Positions 1 through 10,869 of a DNA stretch of 64,000 bases are shown here, one piece after another (within the stretch, counting starts at the first letter, position 1; each line of letters starts with the position of its first letter). Origin of the DNA: Ailanthus altissimus (taxonomy: Eukaryota > Streptophyta > Magnoliopsida > Sapindales > Simaroubaceae). The notes beneath the pieces were generated by a model. The model was given only the letters and a program-made list of their open reading frames with translations. It was not told the DNA's origin and searched no databases. The DNA is taken from assembly GCA_946807835.1 (NCBI GenBank), contig OX327710.1, positions 16,046,501 through 16,110,500 on the forward strand. The letters are read 5' to 3'. Made by a program: the position numbers and the translations under genes.

Positions 1-179
1 TCTCATGTTCTGGACTGGGCACTGCGGTGCCCAGCCCTGGTCGCCGCGGCGCCCATGCCTAGCCTATGTTCCCTTTGTCTTTTACCTCCTTTGGCATCTG
101 TCTTCGATCAGTGCGCATCCTATGCACTTGGCTTGCTTTCCAAATCATATCCCGATGATTTTCAATCAATATTCTCACA
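1..179 (-). repeat. 3' LTR of Copia-1, partial
   Basis: Reading on the minus strand, the LTR begins TGTGAGAATATTGATTG at 179 and continues past the window edge. The same start is found at 10768 (minus) and at 52588 (plus). Positions 63-179 match 10652-10768 over the same length (117 bp). Positions 1-60 hold a GC-rich patch of CTGCGGTGCCCAGCC type that recurs in several LTRs in this window. Confidence 0.88.
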
Positions 180-193
180 AATCCTCTCCTTGA
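180..193 (-). other. Polypurine tract of Copia-1
   Basis: The minus strand reads AAGGAGAGGATT directly before the 3' LTR. The sister copy has AAGGAGGGGATT in the same place at 52576-52587. This is the expected plus-strand DNA primer of an LTR retrotransposon. Confidence 0.75.
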
Positions 194-249
194 TTCAAAA
201 TCATCCACAAAAGCAACTCGATCTCTCATTTCTGCATCTTTGGCCACTC

Positions 250-3200
250 TCACAAAGTAGTGACTCCGGTTAAGTCCTTGCATATGATGAACTTAACCGA
301 GAGCAGTGGCTTAATCAATATATCAGCAGAGTTTTTAGATGACGCTATCTTTGTTAAACTAACTTCACCACTTTGGACAATCTCTTGAATGTAATAGAGC
401 CTCACATCAATGTGTTTCGACCTCGCATGGAACACATGATGCTTGCTTATGTGTATAGCACTCTGGCTGTCACAAAATACACCAGTGTTCACATCTTCAC
501 TAGCCAATATCTTCGCACATATGCCTTTTAACCTCACAGCCTCCTTGATAGCTTCACCAATAACTATGTACTCCGCCTCTGTGGTAGAGAGTGCAACCAC
601 ATGTTGTAGAACTGATCTCCAACACACACTACACCCAAACACTGTGAATACGTAGCCCGTCAACGATATTCGCTTATCTAGATCACCTGCATAATCTTGA
701 GTCAACGTACCTTCTTACCATTTCATTGTTGTCCTCATTCCTCTTATATATCAACCCATGATTTAACGTCCCCTTGAGATATCTCAGAATCCGCTTTACT
801 GCAAGCCAGTGATCTTTACCTGGATTTGCCATGTATCTACTCACCACACTCACAGCCCGTGCTATGTCTGGTTTTGTGTAAACTATTGCATAAATGATGC
901 TCCCCACAGCGCTTGCATATGGTACTTTGCTCATCTGCAGTTTCTCTTCTTCAGATGTTGGCGACTGTGCTGCTGAAAGTCTGAAATGCATGGCCAAATG
1001 AGTAGAGATAGCATTTGCGTTGGACATACCAAACTTTTCCAGAATTTTAACTATATATCACTGTTGGGGCAAGAAGATAACATTTCTTCTTTTTCTTACA
1101 ATATCCATACCCAAAATTATCTTCGCTGCTCCCAAATCCTTTATTTCAAACTCGTCACTCAACTGCTTCTTGAGCTTCTATATTTCTTCCATATTCTTGC
1201 ATGCGATTAACATATCATCGACGTATATAAGCAAATACATCATCCCACAACTTATGTTCTTGAAGTACACGCATCCGTCATACTTGCTCCTACTAAAGCC
1301 ACAAGCCATCATAAACTCATCAAATCTCCTATATCATTGTTTAGGTGATTGCTTTAACCCGCATAATGACTTTTTTAGCAAACAAGCATGATTTTCTTTT
1401 CTAGGCTCCTCGAACCCTTGCGACTGTGCCATGTATATCATCTCTTCAAGCTCTCCATGTAAAAAAGTTGTCTTTACATCCATCTACTCTAAATATAAAT
1501 CAATATTTGCACACATGGCTAACAAAATCGTAATAGATGTATGCTTGACAATTAGAGAGAATATCTAATGAAAATCGACTCTCTCTTTCTGAGTAAGACC
1601 TTATACTACTAACCTAACCTTAAATCTTATAGGCTCAATCCCCGATATCCCCTCTTTCACCTTATACACCCAATTGCACCCGACTAGCTTCTTTTGATGT
1701 CTCTCCACCAATTTTCAGGTATTGTTCTTCCTAAGAGAACTAATTTCTTCTTCCATGGCATGCTGCCATTATTTCTTGTTTTCACTCTTTATAACCTCAC
1801 CATATGTCCTAGGCTCATCATACTCAAAAGTGTAAGCAGAATTAAAAAGCATGAGCAACTAAATCTGCTTGTGCATACCTGACTGGTGGGTTAATCGTTC
1901 TCTTTAGCCCGTCTCTGGCTAACTGGTACTCTTCAAGTTTCATCGCATGAGTCCTAATCTTTCTTTGGGTGGACTTGGAGGAACTCGCCGGTGTTCTTGG
2001 TTTATCTTCAAGGATCTCCTCGTTGAAGTGTTGATCTGGGGGCATATCAAATCCACTTTCAGGCTCCACTTCAACTTTTATTGACTCGAGTACTGAGTCT
2101 TCATTGGGCACAAGTTCTTCTTTCTCATCTTCTTGGGAGGTTTTCAGCATCGTCATCTCATCGAACGTCACGTCACGGCTTATGATACTCCTTGATGGTG
2201 TCAAGTCTTTACACCACACCTTGTATCATTTCACTTCTTCGGGATATCCTATAAATACCCCTTTGATAGCTCTAAGTTTCAACTTTCCCTCTTTAACATG
2301 TACAAAAGTAGGGAAACTAAATATTCTGAGGTGATTATACTTCGAAGGATTACCAGACCATTTCTCTTCTGGTGTCTTAAAGTCAATTGCTGAGAAGAGA
2401 CTTCTATTAATAAAGTAAGCTACAGTCACTATAACTTCTCCCCAGAATGCTTTGGATATCTTCGCATTAGTAAGCATGTATCTAACCCTTTCAAGTAGGG
2501 TCATGTTCATCCTCTCAGCTACACCATTATGTTATGGTGTTGATCTTACCGTTTTATGCCTTGCAATCCCATGCTTGGCATAAAACCCATCAAACTCTCT
2601 ATTGCAAAATTCGAGATCGTTGTCAGTTCTTAACCTCTTCACTCTTTTGCGAGTCTAATTCTCAACAAGAACATTTCAAGTCTTGAATACTTCAAACGCT
2701 TGATTCTTGTTCTTCAACACATAGACCCACAGCTTCCTTGAATAATCATCAATTAAAATAAAAAAATACCTGGCACTACCACGAGTAGCTGTCTGAGCTG
2801 GTCCCCAAAGATCCGAGTGTATGTAGTCAAGAGTCCCCTTAGTTTTGTGCTCGCCGGTACTAAACCTTACCCTATGTGCTTTCCCAAGTACACAATGCTC
2901 ATAAAACTTTAAGGGCTAGAACTTATCCTCACCAAATGCCTTTTGACTATATAACTCCTTTAGGTTTCTCTCGCCTAGATGTGCCAGTTTAAGATACCAT
3001 AATTTGGTTTGCATACTGTCATCATCTACAGAGAATAGTGCAGAACCACTTATGACTTCACCCTTAAACATATAAATACCTTTGCGCTTCTCTCCTCTCA
3101 TCACCACCATAGAACCTTTCAAAACTCTTAAAATCCCTCCGTCAATCCTGATGGAACACTAATTCTGGTATAGAGTTCCTAGTGAGATCAAGTTTCTCTT

Positions 3201-3347
3201 CAAGTCAGGAACATACCTAACATCTGTCAACTCTCTCACTCATCCATCATGCCGCCTAAGCTAAACACTACTAATTTCTATCATCTGACATGCAACATCA
3301 TTACCCATTAAGATCTTACCACCACTAATGGGCTAGAAATTTATAAA
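250..3347 (-). pseudogene. Copia-1 pol: integrase, reverse transcriptase and RNase H (broken)
   Basis: Decayed copia polyprotein. The RNase H end is at 250-705 (EAEYI, CDSQSAIHISKHHVFHARSKHI). The late reverse transcriptase segment is at 683-1400, with the thumb-region stretch RYMANPGKDHW. The earlier reverse transcriptase lies at about 1400-2000, and the integrase C-terminal part with the LNMTLLERVRYML stretch at 2226-2510. The GAG pre-integrase segment is at 2916-3122 (LWYLKLAHLGERNLKEL). Open stretches are separated by stop codons and frame changes, so no continuous pol is possible. The order protease-integrase-RT-RNase H identifies Ty1-copia. Codon changes match those expected from long decay. 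Confidence 0.88.
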
Positions 3348-4235
3348 CTAAAATTTGTGCGGACACATGTGAAAAGTGTAACCAGAATCAAGAACCCATT
3401 GTTCAGTGTTCTTACCATTAGTAGTGATGAGTGTCTCTGCGCTGTTATAGCTATCATCATAGGCAAGCGCAACATCCGCTTTTTTTTTATCTTGTGCTCT
3501 CTTTTCAGGACGGTCTTTTATGAAGTGCCCATCTTTCTTGCAACAATAGCACTTCCTAGGAGTCATAGACTTTGACCTTGAGCTTTTTTTCTTCTCATCT
3601 CTATATGAGGGCCTTCCTCTTACAGATAAGCTTTCTGCATTGCCCTCAATCTGCTTCTCTAATAACTTTGAGTTTAATAATGATTTCACATCACTCATCG
3701 TTAAACTCTCTCTGTTGTAGAGTAGCGTATCAACAAAAATCTCATAACTCTTGGAGAGTGAACTCAGCAGGATAATTACTCTATCTTCATCTTCTATCTT
3801 AATATTGATAGATTCAAGATCAAAGATGATCTTATTGAAGACATCTATATGATCTTTCATTGGCGTCCCCTCTAACATGGGCAGCTGATACAGTTTCATC
3901 TTTATATGTAATCTGTTGACCAATGATTTTCTCATATAAAGAGAGTTAAGCTTCTTCCAAAGACCTATCACCGTCGTCTCACCTGCTCCTTCCCTTAGTA
4001 CTTCATCGCTCAATGACAGAACGATTATGCTATGAGCTCTTTCTTGAATGTCCATTCTTTCTATTTCTGTTTTAGATGACTCTGGTGTCTTCTCTTCATC
4101 ACTAGATGGAGCTGCAGTCTCTTCTAATACCGAACCAAGCCTTTGGCTCACTAACAATGCCTTAACCTTCATCTTTCACAAATTGAAGTCATTCGTACCG
4201 TTGAATTTCTCTACCTCATACTTGGGTGTGGCCAT
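3348..4235 (-). pseudogene. Copia-1 gag and start of protease (nonsense codon near start)
   Basis: Copia gag (UBN2-type) running into the protease. The likely ATG is at 4235 (MATPKYEVEKFNGTNDF). A TGA at 4176-4178 stands where the sister copy at 48541 has TGG (tryptophan), so the first 20 residues are cut off from the remaining 274-residue open frame. That frame holds the helical gag core, then a CCHC knuckle (CYCCKKDGHFIKD, with the last cysteine replaced by R), then the protease motif LDSGYTF. The protease DSG triad is kept. Translation could in principle restart at 4172, but the rest of pol is broken. Confidence 0.85.
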
Positions 4236-4252
4236 GTCTGCTTAAAACCAAA

Positions 4253-4264
4253 GCTCTGATACCA
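4253..4264 (-). other. Primer binding site of Copia-1
   Basis: The minus strand reads TGGTATCAGAGC, complementary to the 3' end of plant initiator tRNA-Met and the usual copia primer site. It lies three bases (AAC) inside the 5' LTR edge at 4268, the same spacing as in the sister element at 48517. It is not a tRNA gene. Confidence 0.85.
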
Positions 4265-4267
4265 GTT

Positions 4268-4770
4268 TGTCGAAGCGGAAGCACATAAACAAGCAAAATC
4301 ACCCAAGCAATATATGCAGAACAAGTAATTAAGGAATAAAGAAAGAAGGGTAGAAGAAGAACACACAAAGAATTACGTGGTTCGGCAACTTGCCTACGTC
4401 CACGGTAGATCAAGATCACACTTTTTCTTATTATGAATCACAAGGCACTCACAAAGTATGCATTTTACAAGAAAGATCACAAAGAAAACTCTCTCTTGTA
4501 CTCTAGGGATTTTCTCTCATAAAGAACTATAAAGATTGTTGATAATCACTTAGATTCTTTTTTTATCACCAAGATGTATTTACAAACCAATTGAGAGCCT
4601 TTATATAGGTTTTGAGATATTCTAGGTTTACCCTAAACGTGTGGGAGTCGTTTTAGGGAGTCCTAAAGTAAGTGGGAGACGAAATAAGAAAATTTTCTTA
4701 TTTCGGGATACTGTTCACATCTCCAGCGCCACGGCGCTGGGCTCTCACCGCTGTGGCGCTGATGCGCCCT
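4268..4770 (-). repeat. 5' LTR of Copia-1, inner part
   Basis: On the minus strand this is the downstream ~500 bp of the LTR, ending GCTTCGACA at 4268. It matches the 3' LTR of the sister element (52790-53250) through the TATA-like CCTATATAAAGGCTCTC (4591-4610 region) and the motif ACGTGGTTCGGC...GCCTACGTCCACGG at 4375-4405. Similarity stops in the GC-rich patch near 4770, where unrelated DNA begins. The rest of the LTR is at 10652-10768. Confidence 0.82.
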
Positions 4771-6788
4771 TATACGAGTCCATCAGCTACCAATATCTCA
4801 TTCTTAAAATCCTGTTGAAGTTGAGTACTTATTGATCATTTAATCAACTATTTTTTAATTGAAAACAGAGATACCGTCAGTGATCCTTCCTTTAATGTTT
4901 TAAGTGGAATCCGTAATACACTACACCTCAAAAGACGGACTCTTCTTGATCCTGATGTTGTCACAAGTCTTTCTCAAATTGGTTAATTTGTAAACAAGGA
5001 AAAAGAAAAAGAAGTTGTTCTTGCTCTTGTTTTCTTTTTGCTCTGTTCGTTGTTAGCGGTGAAGAAGAAAACAAAGAATCAAATAGTGACGACTGGGTAA
5101 GGCATGGCAATGAACTGATTGACCATAAGAGGAAGATTCCTATCTAGAGCTCTCTCCGGGGAATATGAATGGGTACCAGTAGTTTATACAGGATTCAGAT
5201 CTGTGAGAAACAGCTTATCTCGGCTATTTAGTTGGCATTCCTCGTCTCGGTAAGCAGGTAGTTTTTTTTTCTTATATGTATTGTTAACTAGCTTTATTTC
5301 CGGGCAAGTATGTCAGGGGCTTAGAGACGGGTAGATAGACTAGACCAAGAAGGAAACAAGAAAAAAGAGGCGAGGCTGATGCATTTTTTCGGTGGATTCA
5401 ACTCGATCAACTGGGATAGGAGTTTGTTTTCTCTATTTTGCAGAAAGCCGTGGTGCGAAAGTAGTGTGTGCAGAAAGCAGTGATTCATGGGAGGAACGGC
5501 CAACATTCTATTCTAATAGTACAAAACATATACCAATATTTTCTTATATAGCTACAAAAGGCACTGATTATAGTCATACCCTTATCAATTTGTGCTAGTA
5601 CGCAGCTATTCATTTATGAATATACAGAACTTCTTATCTCCATCCTCTCTATGCCTACTTTGATCGTTGATCAGCCTATTTAAGATTAAGATCTACAACC
5701 ACCACTTTTTTTTATCTTATTTACCTTCACGAAAAAAATGGCTTGGTCCAAACTGTGCTCTGATACCACTGAGGTTATGCACCTTCACTGCTTGAACCAC
5801 CGTGCCCTGCTGACAGGGAGTTACTGCAGAGTCAGCCTTCCTTTTACACTTAGCCACTTGCAAGAGCACACAGACAAGGCAACCAAAAAGATAACCAAAT
5901 GAGAAAGAGAGACCAAGCCTTGTCTGTGGCTTTCTAATCAATCTTCCTTTTTCCTAATTAATGTTCTCCTCTTAAGTGGCTTTCTACTAATGAAATTAAA
6001 TCGAAAGTGGATCAAGAAAGCTCCGCCAAAATGTCCTCCTAGAGGCGGTCACCGGTTGCCCACGAGACTTTGGTTTATTCACGAAAGAATGATCTATACC
6101 CATATCCTAATACAGTATACGCATAGTCTGGGAAACCAAGACTAGTCACTGGCCAGCTATTACTCGGCATCCAATCCAGCATTTCGAGTTAGAGAAGTAA
6201 ACAGTACGAGTAGGCCAAGAGATTCATTACTTGTTGCAGAGACTAGGGTAAGTCTTGGCAATAGTTTTTTAGAGTCGTAAGAAAGATTTGCTAGTCTCTG
6301 AGGCCATCGTTCTCGTCTTGAATTACATTATGGGTACTGGTATTTTTGCTTTTAATATGCTTTTCGCTTTTTTTTCGGGACATAGGAGATATCGAATAAA
6401 AACCTTTGATAATCGAACCTATTAGCATCTGAAAAGCGGTACAGTCTGACCTTCCCCTTGTTTTTGGGTTAGGAATCTCACCGTACTTAAAATAGAATAT
6501 CCCGGCCCGGGGTTTATCCTTTCTGGTAGGGTGAATGATTCTAGGTTTAGCACGAGGTTATGAAATAAAATGGAATATCCCCTAAAGCAACCTTCTTCTT
6601 CTTTTGCTTTCACTGACTCTTCTGTCTTCCCTTTTATCTTACAATTTTCTAGCCTTTGAAACCTTGCTCTAGCTTCAGGGAATTCGTCTACAAGACAGAG
6701 CATCAGCATCAAAATAGTTGGAAGCTTTAGTCGCAAGACTGTTTGGTCTCTTTAATACGAATTACGTGCTTTTTTACCTTTACACTGC

Positions 6789-6860
6789 ATTTGCAAAGAT
6801 GGACCGACAGGCCTTCCAGGGTCTAAAACCCCAATGTAGCCCGGTTTTAGGATATGGGAT
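6789..6860 (+). pseudogene. Possible Ty3-gypsy RT/RNase H remnant
   Basis: A short frame reads DRQAFQGLKPQCSPVLGY, which resembles the reverse transcriptase/RNase H junction of gypsy elements (...AFQxLKxALxSxPVLxYPDF). The frame closes soon after. It is too short to be sure, and it sits inside the mitochondrial-like block, where such scraps are common. Confidence 0.35.
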
Positions 6861-8204
6861 AGTTCTTCACTGGAACTCCTAAACTTAACTACAGAGATTC
6901 TAACTTTGTTCTTTTCCTTCTCGTTGACAAATGCTCCAAATAGGGATTCTTAACCGATGCTATAGAGTAAAGCATTTTTAATTAACTACGGCGAACCATC
7001 GCCTTACAACCTTCTTCAACTACCACCGATCATTTTATTCACTTTTGGCGCATCCCAGCTAGAGCCCAGTGAGTCACTTCAGACTCGGTGAAAAAGGATT
7101 GACACTTGGACTTCTGATTCCGCCGTGGTGGAAATGGCTCGACTTGGGTTCCTTCCTCTAAAGCTCGGCTTTGAATTAGCTCTACATAAGAAATTGAGTA
7201 TCAACCTGGTTGCCTGATCGTGAATATCTCTTTGCTTCAGCTTCAGAACCCTCTGTTTAGGTGGTATAATCAACTTGATTTATTGAGCTAAGCATTATCC
7301 GTCCTCCCCGGCGGTGGTATAACATAGCTCTTTTCCTCTTTTCATTTATACTGTTGGAGCCATGATATCTGTCTTCTATAGCTTCGGAGCCAACATCAAC
7401 ATCTGAATTTGACTATGAACGTCTTTCCTTTTCTTTTCATAATGGATCATCCTTAACACTTTAAACGGTTGGTGGAACTACCTACCACTGACTTGCGTTG
7501 ACACCTAGATTCCCTTATGTATATAATATATGCTTATAGGCTCGAACCATTCCTGTATTCGCTTGAACGACTGGCCCAGATGTCCTTTCCCTTACGTACT
7601 CGTTAGGGGTAGGTTTCACACTTTCGGAATCTTTATCTTTCAGTTTCAATCTCCTGTTTACCTGTGGTGGATTAATAGCTAGGTCTTACTCAAAACAAAA
7701 AGGTATCGTTGACTTTATTTATTCATAGGTAGCTTATGGAGATCTAACATATATATTCAAGATTTATTTTTTACATTCGTTCCAACAAGTGGGAGCCTCT
7801 ACAAAAAAAAGCTAGACATCTTACCTCCTCCTCTTTTTTTGGGGGTGAGCCATCACCCGAACTTTCTCTCTCTGTCTTTGGGTGAGTCTATCCACCCGTT
7901 GATCCATACTTTTAGCTACTCATAGCAAGTTAGGAAGTTCTTCTTTTGTGTGCAAGTGAGAGAAGTGAAATAAGAATCAACTAGTGCAGACGAAGTTCAG
8001 TCACTTATTTTTTAGGAATTATTAGGTCAGATTCATCCGTGCTATCGGGGAGGGGTTAGGTCCCTTGAACCACTCTTGGCATCTAGCTACGGCCAGAAGC
8101 CCAGGTTTATGCAGTACTAATAGATCTGTTATGTCTTTTTTACGGGGAATTCAAAGCGAGTAGTTTGTATTGAGAGCAATTTCCATAAATAAAAAAAAAA
8201 TCAG

Positions 8205-8603
8205 ATGCCTTTATTCTATAATAAACAACTCAGTTCACTGCTTATTCAACAAGGGGCAAAGCTAATAGTTCTAGACTTTCTTATTCTTTCCACTCTCGGT
8301 CACTTACTTTTTCTCACATCTCTATCTCCGGCTTTAGAAATAGAGATTTCCCTCTCTAAATTACCTCTTATCAATTACTCTTGTTTTAGTTTTTTGATTT
8401 CCTTGTCTTCTTCTGATTCAACCTCGTCGGTACCAAAGAAAGAGGCTCCACATCCTAATGCCTTACTAAATGTGCCTTATCCTATTGCTACTGGCACTCA
8501 TTTCGTGTCTGATTCAATGAAATCCTTTGAAGAAAGACTATTCAGCCTGAACAACAACAACAAACTCCGCAGAGTGCTGGGAGAAATACAAAGGTCCAGG
8601 TAA
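8205..8603 (+). CDS. Unrecognised 132-residue open frame in the mitochondrial-like block
   Basis: The longest open frame in the block. It has a leucine-rich hydrophobic N-terminal half (about residues 20-65, two possible membrane segments), then a serine-rich stretch and a charged C-terminal third (FEERLFSLNNNNKLRRV). I do not recognise it. Such frames occur by chance in plant mitochondrial spacer DNA, and nothing around it suggests nuclear expression. Listed for completeness. Confidence 0.2.
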   Translation: MPLFYNKQLSSLLIQQGAKLIVLDFLILSTLGHLLFLTSLSPALEIEISLSKLPLINYSCFSFLISLSSSDSTSSVPKKEAPHPNALLNVPYPIATGTHFVSDSMKSFEERLFSLNNNNKLRRVLGEIQRSR

Positions 8604-8749
8604 GATAACCCAAGGATATAACCGACGGCCTACCTCTGGAAAGCTACTGGTTAGATAGAGTAATTGAAACTTGTTAGATCCGGGGTGAGGAATTCTCCTC
8701 CTTCCCCACCTTTAACCCTTTCACAGCTCTTTCCACACCTAACGTCCTC

Positions 8750-9005
8750 CATTACATAAAGCATTCTTGACATCCAGCTGAGACATAGGCAATTTTCTAG
8801 CGGCAACAACAGCAATAAGGGTTTGAACTGAACTTTGCTACTAGTGCTAAGGTTTCCTCATACTAAAGTCAATACTATTAAGTGAGTGTACCTCTGAGCC
8901 ACCAACCTGGCTTTGTATCTATCAATGGACCTATTTGCTTTGGTTTTGACTTTGAAAACCCATCGACATCCTTTGCTTCCCTTCAGGAAGAGGAACGAAG
9001 GTACT
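8750..9005 (-). pseudogene. Decayed copia reverse transcriptase fragment
   Basis: Reading the minus strand gives, in shifting frames, the start of a copia RT domain: LPEGKQ, then RYKARLVAQRYT, then TLIAVVAARKLPMSQLDVKNA. The order and spacing match the conserved RT entry region (KWVFKVK...RYKARLVAQGYTQ...APVAK...QLDVKNAFLHG). Frameshifts and stops show it is dead. It differs from the copia elements elsewhere in the window and has no LTRs. It is probably an old nuclear-to-mitochondrion transfer carried back with the block. Confidence 0.72.
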
Positions 9006-10651
9006 CGCCCTATAGAACGCATAAAGAGAGGAATCGAGAACTATGGTTGTCTATTAAAAGTAGTGTGTCGGCTAGCACTTCGGAAGTCCCGGGTTTCTTG
9101 ATCTGATCCCTTATATCTTTGTTGCACAGGGCCAATCGAAGCCCTTTTGAAACTTACTTTGAAGGGATATAGAATGGAAGGGTATTTATCAATTAAAAGG
9201 AACTATCATAGCCCGACAGCAGCAAGGAGGACTACATCTGTAACTGGATGGATTGCCCTATCACTGAAGGATAACCTGCTTGCCATTTGAAAGAATCCTA
9301 CTTGAAAACGGGCTTAACTTTCCCCCTAACCTATCACTTACTGGCTGGAATAGAAGTTGGATTTGATGGACAAAAAATTGGATCTTTTAAGTTTTTTAGT
9401 AACTAGCTTTATCACTGGATAAGGATAGCTTGCATTTGCCCTAGCACTTGAAAATTTCAAAGCAGCTATATAAACCTGCTGGGGATTACAACTAGCTCTA
9501 TGGCTTTTACCTACCCAGCCCTTTACCTTGATGGCTTGACTTGCTTGCCTTCTTTCCTAGCCCTATTCGACCTAAGGACCTCACAATGGATGGAACAGAA
9601 AGCCCCGGGAAAAAGGAGTGGAACGGGATGTAACAAAACTCCTAGCAAGAAGAGAAACAATGGACTAGATGGGCAAAATGAAGAAAGTAGACACCTTTAG
9701 CACTTGAAATGCAAGTCTTAGCTTACCGGATCAAGCACTGTAATTAGATAGCCCGAAGATTCCAACTGGACCTACAACTCAAACCCCTAACTCGAGGGTA
9801 AGAAAGAGATCTACCTAAAATACTAGGAAACATAAGCTGTCAACTCATATCTATCTCCGTTCCTCGATCGAACAAAAGCCATTTGATACTATATAGCCTG
9901 GACTTGCGTACTCATCGTGGTCATCCCTCAGCCTCCCGCACCCACTGAATGAACATATAAAACCGATCCTTAAGCTAGTCTAGCTTCTGGAGTTAGAGCT
10001 ACTTTCTTTAGTGTCCTTGTGCGAACAAAGTACTTAGATCAGAATTCTTTCTTTCTCCTCTCTCGGTGGTCAAGAATATTCAATATTACCTTACCCCAAA
10101 TCCTGAATTCGAAATGTCATAAGTGATGTTCGAAACCCCTGAAGGTTGTAATGATCACCTGAGTGACAGCGATCGATTGTAAAGATGGCTTCATACAGGG
10201 GAAACAAGGTTATTAAGTCGGACCTATATAGATAGATATTGTATTTTTCCTTCGGTCCCTTAATAACCCCCGGTGGTGAATTAGAGCTTGAGAGAGCCCT
10301 CATGCCTCGACGGTATCTAGTTAGCTAAATTGGGGGGGAGGGGGTACTATATGAATAGAAATACTCTCCTATCCTCAATCCACACAAGGTTAAATTACAC
10401 GAGAATGGCCATAGAACCCTATTTGACATTTTAAAAAAGAGGATCCTAAGTTCTCAAGATGGGCGTATAACCAGTTTTGACTTTTTTGAGGAACCATCCT
10501 TTGATTAGGAGGGGGCGGAACCACTTGCTAGCCACTGTGGATGAATAGGTTGGATGGGATGCATTGGGATCTAGATCGATAGAATCCGACCAGTGCGTAC
10601 TGGCTCACTAAGTAAATACTTAGCCGGGTCGAATCGAGGGACCGACCCGAC

Positions 10652-10768
10652 CCTATGTTCCCTTCGTCTTTCACCTTTTTTCGCGTTCGTCTTCGATCCG
10701 TGCGCACCCTACGCACTTAGCTTGCTTTCTAAATCATATCCCCATAATTTTCAATCAATATTCTCACA
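10652..10768 (-). repeat. 5' LTR of Copia-1, outer part
   Basis: These are the first 117 bp of the LTR (minus strand, starting TGTGAGAATATTGATTG at 10768). They match the 3' LTR at 63-179 with identical length and a handful of substitutions. Similarity ends abruptly at CCTATG (10652), where the mitochondrial-like block starts. The outer edge lies 101 bp upstream of the start codon of the PDR pseudogene. Confidence 0.85.
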
Positions 10769-10869
10769 CTTCATTTAAGAACAACTCATTTAGTTCTCGG
10801 AGAAATAATTCTGGGTTTTGGTGGGTTTGATCAGCTGTGGTGTAATCTTTTATTGTTGTTATTGTTGAA
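10769..10869 (+). promoter_or_regulatory. Remaining 5' leader of the PDR pseudogene
   Basis: About 100 bp between the Copia-1 LTR edge and the ATG of the PDR pseudogene, with T-rich leader-like sequence just before the ATG (TTTTATTGTTGTTATTGTTGAA). No clear TATA box is visible. The original upstream promoter has been pushed at least 10.7 kb away by Copia-1 and its insert. Confidence 0.4.

Larger units (their letters stand above)
4771..10651. other. Mitochondrial-like DNA block (probable NUMT) inside an LTR
   Basis: About 5.9 kb with balanced base composition (by eye near 40-43% GC, against roughly a third GC around it). It holds no long reading frame, no recognisable nuclear gene and no rRNA or tRNA that I could find. 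It has the texture of plant mitochondrial intergenic DNA: short unrelated segments and decayed copia RT (8750-9005) of the kind known from plant mitochondrial genomes (for example the Arabidopsis AtMg00820 type). Both edges fall inside one LTR, with no target duplication seen and perhaps up to ~100 bp of LTR lost. That fits end-joining of organelle DNA into a nuclear break. The mitochondrial origin is an inference; a database match would decide it. Confidence 0.6.
1..10768 (-). mobile_element. Copia-1: Ty1-copia LTR retrotransposon carrying a foreign insert
   Basis: Minus-strand Ty1-copia element. Reading leftwards from 10768 it has a split 5' LTR, a tRNA-Met-type primer binding site, gag, protease, integrase, reverse transcriptase and RNase H, a purine tract, and the start of the 3' LTR, which leaves the window. 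The order integrase before reverse transcriptase is the copia order. Several reading-frame breaks make it non-autonomous. It belongs to the same family as the plus-strand copy at 48191-53250, which shares gag, integrase and LTR sequence. A ~5.9-kb unrelated block (about 4771-10651) sits inside its 5' LTR. The outer target duplication cannot be tested because the left end is outside the window. Confidence 0.9.

Noticed and set aside
4253..4264. A tRNA-Met gene near the LTRs (also 47301-47312, 48517-48528, 60171-60182)
   Set aside because: Only the 12-base primer complement is present, always next to an LTR; there is no tRNA body.
5717..5941. Short frames at 5717-5941, 6422-6736 and 7079-7273 as mitochondrial genes
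   Set aside because: None resembles a known mitochondrial protein, and their lengths are as expected by chance in this base composition.
4771..10651. Chloroplast DNA or bacterial contamination as source of the block
   Set aside because: No plastid gene or bacterial operon is recognisable, and both edges sit within a nuclear retrotransposon LTR. Mitochondrial spacer DNA fits better.
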